Source: Pirellulales bacterium
GTDB lineage: Bacteria; Planctomycetota; Planctomycetia; Pirellulales; JACPPG01
DNA length: 41,502 bases
Assembly (NCBI GenBank): GCA_036499395.1
Contig: DASYDW010000047.1
Location: 1-41,502, forward strand
Reading direction: 5' to 3'
The position numbers and the translations under genes are program-made. Of the stretch, positions 18,339-25,677 are shown in pieces; position 1 is the stretch's first letter; each line of letters opens with the position of its first letter. The notes below the pieces were generated by a model. That model had not been told where the DNA came from. It was given only the letters and a program-made list of their open reading frames with translations, and made no database searches.

Positions 18339-19025
18339 ATGCCTCACATCGAACGTCACTTCACGGCTACTGAGATGGTGCGGGATGTCGTGATCGGAAT
18401 GTCCGATGGGCTGACGGTGCCGTTTGCGCTAGCTGCGGGTCTGACCGGCGCCGTGGATTCGAATGCCATCATCGTCACGGCTGGATTGGCCGAGATCGCG
18501 GCCGGTTCGATCGCCATGGGACTGGGAGGTTATCTGGCTGCGCGCACCGACGCTGAGCATTACCATGCCGAACGAGCGCGTGAGTTGCGCGAATGTGAAA
18601 CCGTTCCCGCGGTCGAGAAGGAAGAGGTGGCCGAGATTTTTCGCGACTATGGCCTGACACCAGAACAGACCGAACCGATCGTGGCCGCGATAAGTTCGAA
18701 TCGCGACCGCTGGGTCGACTTCATGATGCGTTTCGAATTGGGACTCGAAGCGCCCGACCCCAGTCGGGCTCGCACGAGCGCCCTGACAATCGCCGGCTCG
18801 TACATCGCCGGCGGCTTTATTCCGCTGGCGCCGTATTTTTTTATGGCGTCAACGCATGCGGCGCTATTGGCTTCGGCCGGTGTGACCCTGGCCGCGCTCG
18901 CGGTCTTCGGTTTTGTGAAAGCGAGGCTGACCGGCATCAGCCCCTTCCGCGGTGGATTGCAAACCGTGCTCACCGGCGGGCTGGCCGCCGCGGCCGCCTT
19001 CGCCATCGCCCGCGCAATCGGGTAA
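18339..19025 (+). CDS. VIT1/CCC1-family iron/manganese transporter
   Basis: The 228-residue membrane protein has an N-terminal segment ERHFTATEMVRDVVIGMSDGLTVPFALAAGL, quoted here in part as GMSDGLTVPFALAAGL. With AGSIAMGLGGYLAARTDAEHY it is the hallmark of the VIT family. A cytoplasmic helical metal-binding region follows (about 75-140; ECETVPAVEKEEVAEIF, FMMRFELGLE), then three hydrophobic segments (about 145-170, 172-195, 205-226). Family members export Fe2+ or Mn2+ from the cytosol; which metal is moved here is not visible. There is no SD: a CTGCCNN heptad array ends one base before the ATG. The gene follows metG in the same direction with a 75-bp gap, but shared function is not implied. 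Confidence 0.93.
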   Translation: MPHIERHFTATEMVRDVVIGMSDGLTVPFALAAGLTGAVDSNAIIVTAGLAEIAAGSIAMGLGGYLAARTDAEHYHAERARELRECETVPAVEKEEVAEIFRDYGLTPEQTEPIVAAISSNRDRWVDFMMRFELGLEAPDPSRARTSALTIAGSYIAGGFIPLAPYFFMASTHAALLASAGVTLAALAVFGFVKARLTGISPFRGGLQTVLTGGLAAAAAFAIARAIG

Positions 19026-19185
19026 AGCCGATCGGACGAAGATTTTGATCCGCAGATTGCGCAGATGATCGCATATTTGGAAACGCTTGCCGTCCCTCGA
19101 GACCCATCTGTGAAATCTGCGGATGGATCTTCTGAACTGCCGGTGCCGTGGCACGCGTGCTAGTCGGGCTCAACCCCCATCCTCT

Positions 19186-19227
19186 CTGCCCACTGCCCTC
19201 TGCCGACCGCTGACTCTACACTGGCAC
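19186..19227. repeat. Degenerate heptanucleotide array E, before the RluA-type gene
   Basis: Four clear units (CTGCCCA, CTGCCCT, CTGCCGA, CCGCTGA) at 19186-19213 grade into two decayed ones up to 19227. The ATG of the pseudouridine synthase is at 19230. Family and orientation are the same as in the arrays before metG and the VIT gene. Confidence 0.75.
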
Positions 19228-19229
19228 GC

Positions 19230-19934
19230 ATGATCGACGATCAAGTCAAGCTGTTATACGAGGATGGGCCGGTGCTGGTGGTACGCAAGCCGGCCGGGTT
19301 GTTGACGCAAGCTCCGCCGGGCATTGATAGTCTCGAAGCTCGCATTAAGTCCTGGATCAAAGAGCGTGACAGCAAGCCGGGCAACGTCTATCTCGGCGTG
19401 CCACACCGGTTGGATCGGCCCGTATCCGGAACCTTGATCTTCGCGCGACACGTCCGAGCGGCACGGCGAATCTCGGAACAGTTCGAAGGACGCCTGGTGC
19501 GAAAAGTCTATTGGGCATGCGTCGCCGGCACGGTCACGCCCGAGGCCGGTACCTGGACCGATTTCGTCCGCAAGGTGCCCGGCGAACCGCGGGCCGAAAT
19601 CGTGGCGGCGGATCATCCCGAGGGGCGCGAGGCTGTGCTGCATTATCGCATCCTGCAGGTCCGGCCGTGGGGCACCTGGCTGGCGATCGAACTGGAGACA
19701 GGCCGCACGCATCAGATTCGTGTGCAATGCGCCTCACGCGGCCACCCCGTCTTGGGAGATCAGCTCTACGGATCAACGACCGCGTTCGGACAGCAACACG
19801 ATGACGAGCGACTACGGGCCATCGCCCTGCACGGCCGCAGCATCACGTTTCGCCATCCGATGTCGCAAGAAATGGTGTCGGTGACGGCGCCCCTGGCGGA
19901 CGAGTGGGATGAGCTAGTAGCCGGTAGTCAGTAG
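19230..19934 (+). CDS. RluA-family RNA pseudouridine synthase
   Basis: The 234-residue cytoplasmic enzyme isomerises uridine to pseudouridine in rRNA or tRNA. Signatures: DGPVLVVRKPAGLLT at the N-terminus; the catalytic motif HRLDRPVSG with Asp62; GTWLAIELETGRTHQIRVQC; GHPVLGDQLYG; and IALHGRSITFRHP. The catalytic motif has PVSG where most relatives have TSG. No N-terminal S4 domain is present, so it resembles short RluA-like enzymes rather than RluD; the RNA target is unknown. The last six codons (LVAGSQ) and the stop codon lie inside a heptad repeat array, so the C-terminus appears to have been formed by the repeat. Identification of the family is firm. Confidence 0.95.
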   Translation: MIDDQVKLLYEDGPVLVVRKPAGLLTQAPPGIDSLEARIKSWIKERDSKPGNVYLGVPHRLDRPVSGTLIFARHVRAARRISEQFEGRLVRKVYWACVAGTVTPEAGTWTDFVRKVPGEPRAEIVAADHPEGREAVLHYRILQVRPWGTWLAIELETGRTHQIRVQCASRGHPVLGDQLYGSTTAFGQQHDDERLRAIALHGRSITFRHPMSQEMVSVTAPLADEWDELVAGSQ

Positions 19935-19991
19935 CTAGTAATCTCCGCGAATGCCCTAGCGACTACTAGCTACCAAATACTAGTTACTAGC
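19913..19991. repeat. Paired heptad arrays F forming a 31-nt inverted repeat
   Basis: The left arm 19913-19943 (four units such as GCTAGTA, GCCGGTA, GTCAGTA) and the right arm 19961-19991 (TACTAGC, TACCAAA, TACTAGT) are imperfect inverse copies with about 24 of 31 positions complementary and a 17-nt loop. The left arm starts inside the coding end of the RluA-type gene. The structure could fold in RNA and mark a transcript end. Confidence 0.85.
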
Positions 19992-20160
19992 AGGCGGTCG
20001 AGACGCCCGCCCCCCTGACGGCGCCCTTGAACAGGAATTTGTGTTGTGCGACCATTCTGACCGGTCGCGCGCGACGCCCGCTTAACGATTCTTCGCCCCC
20101 GCTCGCCCGCGGAGCGAAGTTGCCCCACCTGCCACGACTCATCCTGGGAGCCGCCTGCCG

Positions 20161-21510
20161 ATGTCGCAGAACTACCGCACCGTGCCGGAAGATACGCAGG
20201 GAATGCCCAGCGGTATTCCGTACATCATCGGCAACGAGGCGGCCGAGCGGTTCAGCTACTACGGAATGCGCTGCATCCTGGTCGTGTTCATGACCAGGTA
20301 CATGCTGGACCGGCAAGGAGAGCTCGACCTGCTGTCCCCCGAGCAGGCGAAGGCCTATTACTCGTGGTTCCTGTCGAGCGTTTATTTTTTTCCCATTCTC
20401 GGGGCGCTCTTGGCTGACGGGGTGTTGGGGAAATACCGCACGATCTTTTGGGTGTCACTGATTTACTGTCTCGGGCACCTCGTGTTGTCGATCGATGCGA
20501 CGCGCGGAGGGCTGTTCTTGGGGCTGGGGTTAATTGCCCTGGGCTCAGGCGGGATCAAGCCTTGCGTGTCGGCCGTCGTCGGCGACCAGTTCGGGCCCAG
20601 CAATCAGAACTTGCTCGAAAAAGTATACGGCTGGTTTTACTTCTCGATCAATTTTGGATCGATGTTCTCGACGATCCTCATACCTGAACTGCTCGAACAT
20701 TACGGGCCGCACGTGGCCTTCGCCGTGCCGGGCATCTTGATGGCCTTGGCGACGTTCATCTTCTGGCTAGGACGACACAAGTTCGTACACGTGCCGCCGA
20801 CGGGGTTGAGCTTTTTGCGCGAAGCGTTCACGCCCGCCGGGATGCAGGCGCTGCGCACACCATTGATCGTGACGCTGTTCGTGGCCGTGTTCTGGTCGCT
20901 CTACGATCAAAGCAGCTCGGCTTGGGTCTTACAGGCCGAGAACATGAATCGCAACGCCTTCGGCAAGGAATGGCTGGCGTCTCAGACGCACACCATGAAT
21001 CCGATCTTGATCCTGATCCTGATCCCGATCTTCGCGTACATCGTCTATCCGGCGCTGAACCGGATCATCCCGCTGACCCCCACGCGGAAGATCACGATCG
21101 GCATGTTCGTCACGGGGCTGTCCTTTGCGATCGCTGGCTGGATCGAGACGATGATTCAGCGCGGCGAGACGCCACACATCGCCTGGCAACTGCTTGCCTA
21201 CATCGTGCTGACTTCGGGCGAGGTGATGGTGTCGATCACGGGGCTCGAGTTCTCGTACACCGTTGCGCCCAAGAACATGAAGTCGATCGTGATGGCGATC
21301 TGGCTGTTGTCCGTCTCGCTGGGCAACGCCGTGACCGCGGTGGTGAATACCGTGATCCAGAACGAGGACAAAACTAGCAAGCTGCCGGGCGCCGAATACT
21401 ATTGGTTCTTCACCGGCTTGATGCTAGCGGCGGCCGTCGGGTTTGCCCTGGTGTCGCTGACATTCCCGCGCGGGGAATCTCGCGGCGAAGAAAATCTCTC
21501 GTCGGCGTAG
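20161..21510 (+). CDS. POT-family (PTR2) proton-dependent oligopeptide transporter
   Basis: The 449-residue major-facilitator protein carries the POT signature. It has an ExxER motif in helix 1 (NEAAERFSYYGMR, about 25-37), then GALLADGVLGKYRTIFW (the MFS loop 2-3 motif) and the POT family segment YGWFYFSINFGSM. About twelve hydrophobic helices are visible, with DQSSSAWVLQAENMNR before helix 8 and SGEVMVSITGLEFSYTVAPKNMKS near the end. It should import di- and tripeptides with protons across the inner membrane. A GGGAG lies about 10 nt before the ATG. Its peptide-scavenging role fits the extracellular protease gene further along, but that link is inference. A stable hairpin follows the stop. 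Confidence 0.95.
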   Translation: MSQNYRTVPEDTQGMPSGIPYIIGNEAAERFSYYGMRCILVVFMTRYMLDRQGELDLLSPEQAKAYYSWFLSSVYFFPILGALLADGVLGKYRTIFWVSLIYCLGHLVLSIDATRGGLFLGLGLIALGSGGIKPCVSAVVGDQFGPSNQNLLEKVYGWFYFSINFGSMFSTILIPELLEHYGPHVAFAVPGILMALATFIFWLGRHKFVHVPPTGLSFLREAFTPAGMQALRTPLIVTLFVAVFWSLYDQSSSAWVLQAENMNRNAFGKEWLASQTHTMNPILILILIPIFAYIVYPALNRIIPLTPTRKITIGMFVTGLSFAIAGWIETMIQRGETPHIAWQLLAYIVLTSGEVMVSITGLEFSYTVAPKNMKSIVMAIWLLSVSLGNAVTAVVNTVIQNEDKTSKLPGAEYYWFFTGLMLAAAVGFALVSLTFPRGESRGEENLSSA

Positions 21511-21524
21511 GATGAGAGCCACTA

Positions 21525-21562
21525 TCAAATGCAGCGAGCATGAGAATGTTCGCTGCATTTGA
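21525..21562 (+). terminator. Strong hairpin after the POT transporter
   Basis: A 17-bp stem (13 perfect base pairs, one G-T, then CAT/ATG) is capped by a GAGA tetraloop of GNRA type and starts 15 bp after the stop. No T-run follows, so it may stabilise the 3' end or act as a bidirectional terminator between this gene and the converging small ORF. Confidence 0.65.
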
Positions 21563-21588
21563 GGGCGTGATACGGATCCGCAACGCGT

Positions 21589-21753
21589 CTAGCGTTGCCC
21601 ACCGTTCTTTTTAAGCTCGAGCATGACGCGCTCCGCAGCGCGAAAGTACTCCGCCGGAGTGGTGACGATAGTCACTTTCCGTTCGGCGGGCGCTTTGGCT
21701 GCTTGGTCCGTTCCGCTTCGGACGACCTTTGGTGCAGCGTTTTGACTTGCCAT
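21589..21753 (-). CDS. Small 54-residue ORF overlapping the GAF-like gene
   Basis: An ATG at 21753 opens a 54-codon frame that overlaps the last 82 bp of the upstream GAF-like gene in another frame. AGAAGG lies 7 nt before the ATG, a good SD. The product is basic and hydrophilic, with a disordered Ala/Lys/Arg-rich N-terminus and a likely helix (AEYFRAAERVMLELKKNGGQ) at the C-terminus. I recognise no family. The overlap suggests translational coupling. It may be a partner of the upstream product, or only a fortuitous frame: half of it lies within another coding sequence. Seen: start, SD and frame. Inferred: that it is expressed. Confidence 0.45.
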   Translation of the reverse strand: MASQNAAPKVVRSGTDQAAKAPAERKVTIVTTPAEYFRAAERVMLELKKNGGQR

Positions 21754-22565
21754 TCATTTGCCTTCTGATGGGGATGTTTGACTTCGTAAAAGGAACTCAA
21801 AAATGTTGCTAGCGTATCCGCAAAAATCGCGCCCAGGTTGAATACGGGAGACGAGTGCAATTCCTCCAGGTATTCCGCGGCACGATTCTGATAGTCAAAA
21901 ATTTCCGGTAATCCGGCGAACGTACCAACCTTCGGGGAATCAAACATCAAAAAACCAATATAACCCATGTCCTGTCCGTCGCACGTCCGCGGGTATCGCA
22001 GGGGCAAGACAAGAACAGATTGGTAATAGTTCGACCAATTCTCGCGGCCACATCGAAAGCGCGTGCCTTGCTTCTTGAGGTCGTTGCAGCAGAAGCAAGT
22101 GAAGTCTCTGCTCCATAAAGTGACTCCGTCGCTCATTCCCAACAGCGAAGCGAAGGTTGTACTCGATGTGACCAGGTCTCCGTCGTCGTCGCCGAGCTTG
22201 CTGGGCCGCTCGTCAAATGGCTTTGACCTTCCCAACGTCGCGACGCGCCCTTCTTCGCCATCGGCCTCCATCAACTTGAGCGAACAGTGCAAGTGGTTTG
22301 CCGGAACCTTCAACAGCCGCGACATCGACCGTCGGCAAGCGGTGCAAGTGTCGATGGCCATCATCGCCGTTGCTTGGAAATTGCCGTCTAGATTCCTCAT
22401 CTGGCTGGCAAGATGCCGCATGCCATGCATCACTTCCAAATGCATCGGCTTCAAAACCGCATTGGCTCGATCATATCGCCATCGCCTGAATAGTTTTCGA
22501 CGTTGAACCCAGTCATAAGCGCCGACGGCCCATGACCCGACCGTGACCGCTTGTCCGACCTCCAT
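21672..22565 (-). CDS. GAF-like domain protein, unrecognised family
   Basis: The 297-residue product starts at ATG 22565, with GAGGG 8 nt upstream. Residues 1-20 are weakly hydrophobic and are followed by a basic segment (QRRKLFRRWRYDR), so it could be membrane-tethered. Residues 35-80 look helical. From about 85 to 235 the pattern resembles a GAF sensor domain: HLHCSLKLME, then VTSSTTFASLL, YYQSVLVLPLRYP, MGYIGFLMFDSP and a helix ending YLEELHS. A cysteine cluster (Cys157, Cys159, Cys160, Cys172) lies in the loop and might bind a metal or sense redox. The C-terminal 30 residues are basic and overlap a small ORF. The base composition is visibly lower in GC than that of the neighbours, which hints at transfer. 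The ligand and role are unknown. Confidence 0.75.
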   Translation of the reverse strand: MEVGQAVTVGSWAVGAYDWVQRRKLFRRWRYDRANAVLKPMHLEVMHGMRHLASQMRNLDGNFQATAMMAIDTCTACRRSMSRLLKVPANHLHCSLKLMEADGEEGRVATLGRSKPFDERPSKLGDDDGDLVTSSTTFASLLGMSDGVTLWSRDFTCFCCNDLKKQGTRFRCGRENWSNYYQSVLVLPLRYPRTCDGQDMGYIGFLMFDSPKVGTFAGLPEIFDYQNRAAEYLEELHSSPVFNLGAIFADTLATFLSSFYEVKHPHQKANEWQVKTLHQRSSEAERTKQPKRPPNGK

Positions 22566-23168
22566 TGGCAGTCCCTCGAGTTAGGAGTAATTCCGCAATT
22601 AGAATCGTTCCTTTGGGGAGTCCGCAATGGAGGTAACCTACTATTCACCGTCACATTCCTCGGGTTGTTGGTTGCGCGGCCGCAGGTCGTAGCAATCGCA
22701 ACGATACATCAGAGCGCGGCCTAATTCCTATGCCGAATGCTCGACATTGCACACGACAAGTCAAGGATCGACTCATCTGCTGAGGTGCTGTGTAGTAGTA
22801 AACAACTATGACCAGCGGCAGGGCAGATCGTGAGCCGTCGCGCGTTCGCGCTGGCTCGACGCCGTACGCCATGACGCCGGCGCTTTCGCGAACCCTGCGG
22901 CGTGCTGGCACGTGTTACGCCCTCATTGGCGAGCGGGCGGCGGGGCTAAAAAGCCCGACGCTCCGTCTAATATCGCGGCGTTGCCAACGAATTAGGTGGT
23001 GACTGATCCCGCGAACACTTGACGCCGGCGGCGATAGCCTCGCGTCAATGACTGCTTGACGATCCCCTGCAGAGGCCGAATTCCCGGGTGTACGCCTGGG
23101 AATCTCTGGCGAGGCGTTCGGCCCTCTGCTCGATTGATGCCCCCTTTTTTGAAGGACGTGAGGTTCCC
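22566..23168. other. Intergenic region without a recognisable gene
   Basis: Divergent gap between the GAF-like gene (minus) and the copper-oxygenase fusion (plus). Composition is mixed, AT-richer next to the GAF-like gene. Short frames on both strands have no coding character. The plus-strand frame of the next gene stays open to 23088, but its extra 27 codons lack a signal peptide or SD. No repeat or convincing promoter is seen. Confidence 0.5.
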
Positions 23169-25538
23169 ATGCGATACTTCTGGCATTCGCTGGCCGTGGC
23201 GGCTTTGGCTGCCCCGTCGCTGGCCCTGGCCGCCGCGCCGGCCGGTAGCACCTCTGGTGCCGACAAGCAGAGCCTGGCGCCGACGAAAGTCGCCTCGTTC
23301 ACGCTCAAGGATTACCACGGCCAGACGTTCGACCTCGACGCCGCGGCCAAGGACAAGATCGTGGTGCTGGCATTCCTGGGCACCGAGTGTCCATTGGCCA
23401 AACTCTACGCGCCACGCCTGGCCGAACTGGCGAAACAGTACGAGTCGCGGGGTGTCGCGTTCGTAGGCATCGACGCGAACCGGCAAGACGCGGTAACCGA
23501 AATCGCCGCGTATGCTCGGCACCACGGCATCGAGTTCCCGATCCTCAAGGATTTAAACCAGACGATCGCCGACCGCGTGGGCGCGACGCGCACGCCCGAG
23601 ATCGTCGTGCTCGATCGTGGACGTACGATTCGCTATCGCGGCCGCATCGACGATCAATATGGCCTGGTGAAGAACGCCAACTATCAGCGCAAGGAACCGT
23701 CGCGCCGCGATCTGGCCGAAGCTCTGGATGAAATTCTGGCCGGCAAAGAAGTCTCGCAGCCCGCGACCGAAGCGACCGGCTGTTTGATCGGCCGTGACCG
23801 CCAACCGACCACCACGAGCAACGTCACCTACACGAAGCACGTCGCGCGAATTCTCAACGAAAATTGCATCTTCTGTCATCGGCAGGGACAGATCGCGCCG
23901 TTCACCCTGACCAGTTACGAGGACGCCGCAGGCTGGGCCGGCATGATCGAAGAAGTCACACAGGCCGGCCGTATGCCACCGTGGCACGCCGATCCGCATT
24001 ACGGCCACTTTCAAAACGACGCTCGCCTGAGCGACGACGACAAGGCCACGATCGCCCGCTGGGTAGCTGCGGGCGCGCCGGAAGGTGATCCTAAGGATCT
24101 CCCCGCGCCGCCGAAACTTGCCGAAGGTTGGATGATCCCCGAGCCGGACCAGGTCATTTACATGGCCGAAAAGGCGTACGATGTGCCGGCCACGGGCGTG
24201 GTCGAATACCAGATGTTCACCGTCGATCCGGGCTGGAAAGAGGACAAGTGGATCAGCGCCATCGAACCCCGGCCGGGCAACACTTCGGTCGTGCATCACA
24301 TTTTGATCTTCGTGCTTCCGCCCGATGGGCGCGGAACCGGCGGGCTGGGGAATGGCAACGATTTCACGGGTGCCTTCGCGCCGGGGGCGCGTCCCGAGCC
24401 CTTGCCGCTGGGCATGGCCCGCAAGGTGCCGGCCGGCTCGAAGCTCATCTTTCAGATGCACTACACGCCCAACGGCACCGCGCAACAGGACCGCAGCTAT
24501 CTGGGCGTGAAGTTTGCCGATCCCAAAACCGTGAAGCAGGAAGTCGTGGTCACAAGCGCCGTGAATTTCGTCTTTCAGCTTCCGCCAGGCGCCGATGACG
24601 TACCGGTGAACTCGCGCTACATCTTCAAGCGCGATACGTTGCTGTTGACGATGATGCCGCACATGCATCTACGCGGTAAGGCGTTTGATTACGTCGCCAC
24701 GTATCCTGACGGAAAGAAGGAAACGATCCTGTCCGTGCCGGGATACGATTTTGGCTGGCAGACGAGCTATTGTTTGGACGAACCGAAGCTGCTGCCCGCC
24801 GGTACACGGCTGGACTGCCACGCCCACTTCGACAACTCGGAGCATAACCTGAACAACCCGGATCCGAAGGCCACGATCGGTTTCGGCGATCAGACGTTCG
24901 AAGAGATGATGATTGGCTTTTTCGAAATGGCCGATCCGCATCAAGACCTCACCAACCCCACCGCACAGCAGCAGCCCACCCGCGTGCAAGATTTCTTGAC
25001 CGTGCTGCGTGCCACGGGAGGTGATCCAGACGACAATCTGAAAGCCGCCACGCATTTGGCGCTCTCGGATGCCGAGTGGTTCGGCCGGTTCGGATTCATC
25101 CTGCCGGTGACGGTGCCACAAGTCGATCGAGTCTGCCTCACCGTGGTCGACGATGGCAAAGTAACGCAGAAGTACGGACCCTTTACGGGCAATCGCAACC
25201 CCGATCCCACGGCCCCCGCTCCGCCCGAGACGATGCGCAGCAAGCTGCCCCCGGTCGCTGCGGCTGACGAGCCGCTCGCGAAGTACGCCGCAGGGGATAA
25301 GCCCGTCGTGATTGCCGACTTGTCGAAGGAAAAGGGAGCGATCTTTACGCTTATGGTCGCCCGCGGGGCGAAGTCGAGCCTGCACGTGCCGATGAGAATC
25401 GGCGATTCTCGTGCGACGATCAACTTCTGGAGCACCGAGCCGGATGCATTCCCGCAGCCGGCCGTGCAATTGCTGTCGGCCTTGTCGCAAGCCATGGCCG
25501 CGGCGCAGACCAAGCCCGAGAGCGCCGCGGGAAGATAG
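23169..25538 (+). CDS. Secreted redoxin-cytochrome c-PHM-like copper oxygenase fusion
   Basis: The start is ATG 23169, with GAGG just upstream and a clear signal peptide (WHSLAVAALAAPSLALAAA), giving 789 residues. Residues 35-195 are an AhpC/TSA-like redoxin domain (FLGTECPLAKLY with one Cys74; GVAFVGIDANRQD; RTPEIVVLDRGRTIRYRGRID). Residues 220-305 are a cytochrome c-like domain with Cys233-x-x-Cys236-His237 and GRMPPWHADP. Residues 330-600 resemble the two domains of peptidylglycine hydroxylating monooxygenase: His376-His377, His431 (QMHYTP), His498-x-His500 and Met580/581 (EEMMIGFF), matching the expected CuH and CuM ligands in order and spacing. The last 170 residues are unassigned. It is probably a periplasmic oxidase or monooxygenase with built-in electron transfer; the substrate is unknown. 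Confidence 0.88.
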   Translation: MRYFWHSLAVAALAAPSLALAAAPAGSTSGADKQSLAPTKVASFTLKDYHGQTFDLDAAAKDKIVVLAFLGTECPLAKLYAPRLAELAKQYESRGVAFVGIDANRQDAVTEIAAYARHHGIEFPILKDLNQTIADRVGATRTPEIVVLDRGRTIRYRGRIDDQYGLVKNANYQRKEPSRRDLAEALDEILAGKEVSQPATEATGCLIGRDRQPTTTSNVTYTKHVARILNENCIFCHRQGQIAPFTLTSYEDAAGWAGMIEEVTQAGRMPPWHADPHYGHFQNDARLSDDDKATIARWVAAGAPEGDPKDLPAPPKLAEGWMIPEPDQVIYMAEKAYDVPATGVVEYQMFTVDPGWKEDKWISAIEPRPGNTSVVHHILIFVLPPDGRGTGGLGNGNDFTGAFAPGARPEPLPLGMARKVPAGSKLIFQMHYTPNGTAQQDRSYLGVKFADPKTVKQEVVVTSAVNFVFQLPPGADDVPVNSRYIFKRDTLLLTMMPHMHLRGKAFDYVATYPDGKKETILSVPGYDFGWQTSYCLDEPKLLPAGTRLDCHAHFDNSEHNLNNPDPKATIGFGDQTFEEMMIGFFEMADPHQDLTNPTAQQQPTRVQDFLTVLRATGGDPDDNLKAATHLALSDAEWFGRFGFILPVTVPQVDRVCLTVVDDGKVTQKYGPFTGNRNPDPTAPAPPETMRSKLPPVAAADEPLAKYAAGDKPVVIADLSKEKGAIFTLMVARGAKSSLHVPMRIGDSRATINFWSTEPDAFPQPAVQLLSALSQAMAAAQTKPESAAGR

Positions 25539-25592
25539 TCGCGCCGTTCGAAAGTGACGATCACTTCGACGGTCGAGCTGTTTGTGCAAAAG

Positions 25593-25633
25593 AAACAGGA
25601 GGGAGCGCTGTCATCGCGCTCCCTCTTCTTTTT
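25593..25633. terminator. Bidirectional rho-independent terminator
   Basis: A perfect 10-bp GC-rich stem (25599-25608 with 25616-25625, 7-nt loop) is followed by TTCTTTTT and preceded by the complementary AAAAGAAA. It can therefore end transcripts from both sides: the copper-oxygenase gene (plus) and the giant protein gene (minus). Confidence 0.9.
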
Positions 25634-25677
25634 GCTAGCGGTCTTTCTGGTCTGCCACCGCCACGACTGGGCAATCG

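Noticed and set aside
16101..19991. Possible CRISPR array or transposon ends
   Set aside because: The repeats are 7 bp, contiguous and degenerate without spacers. There is no transposase, target duplication or cas gene.
23553..25589. Long antisense frames (371 and 306 codons) under the copper-oxygenase gene
   Set aside because: Compositionally biased translations (Arg, His, Gly) and full overlap with a gene whose metal ligands are conserved.
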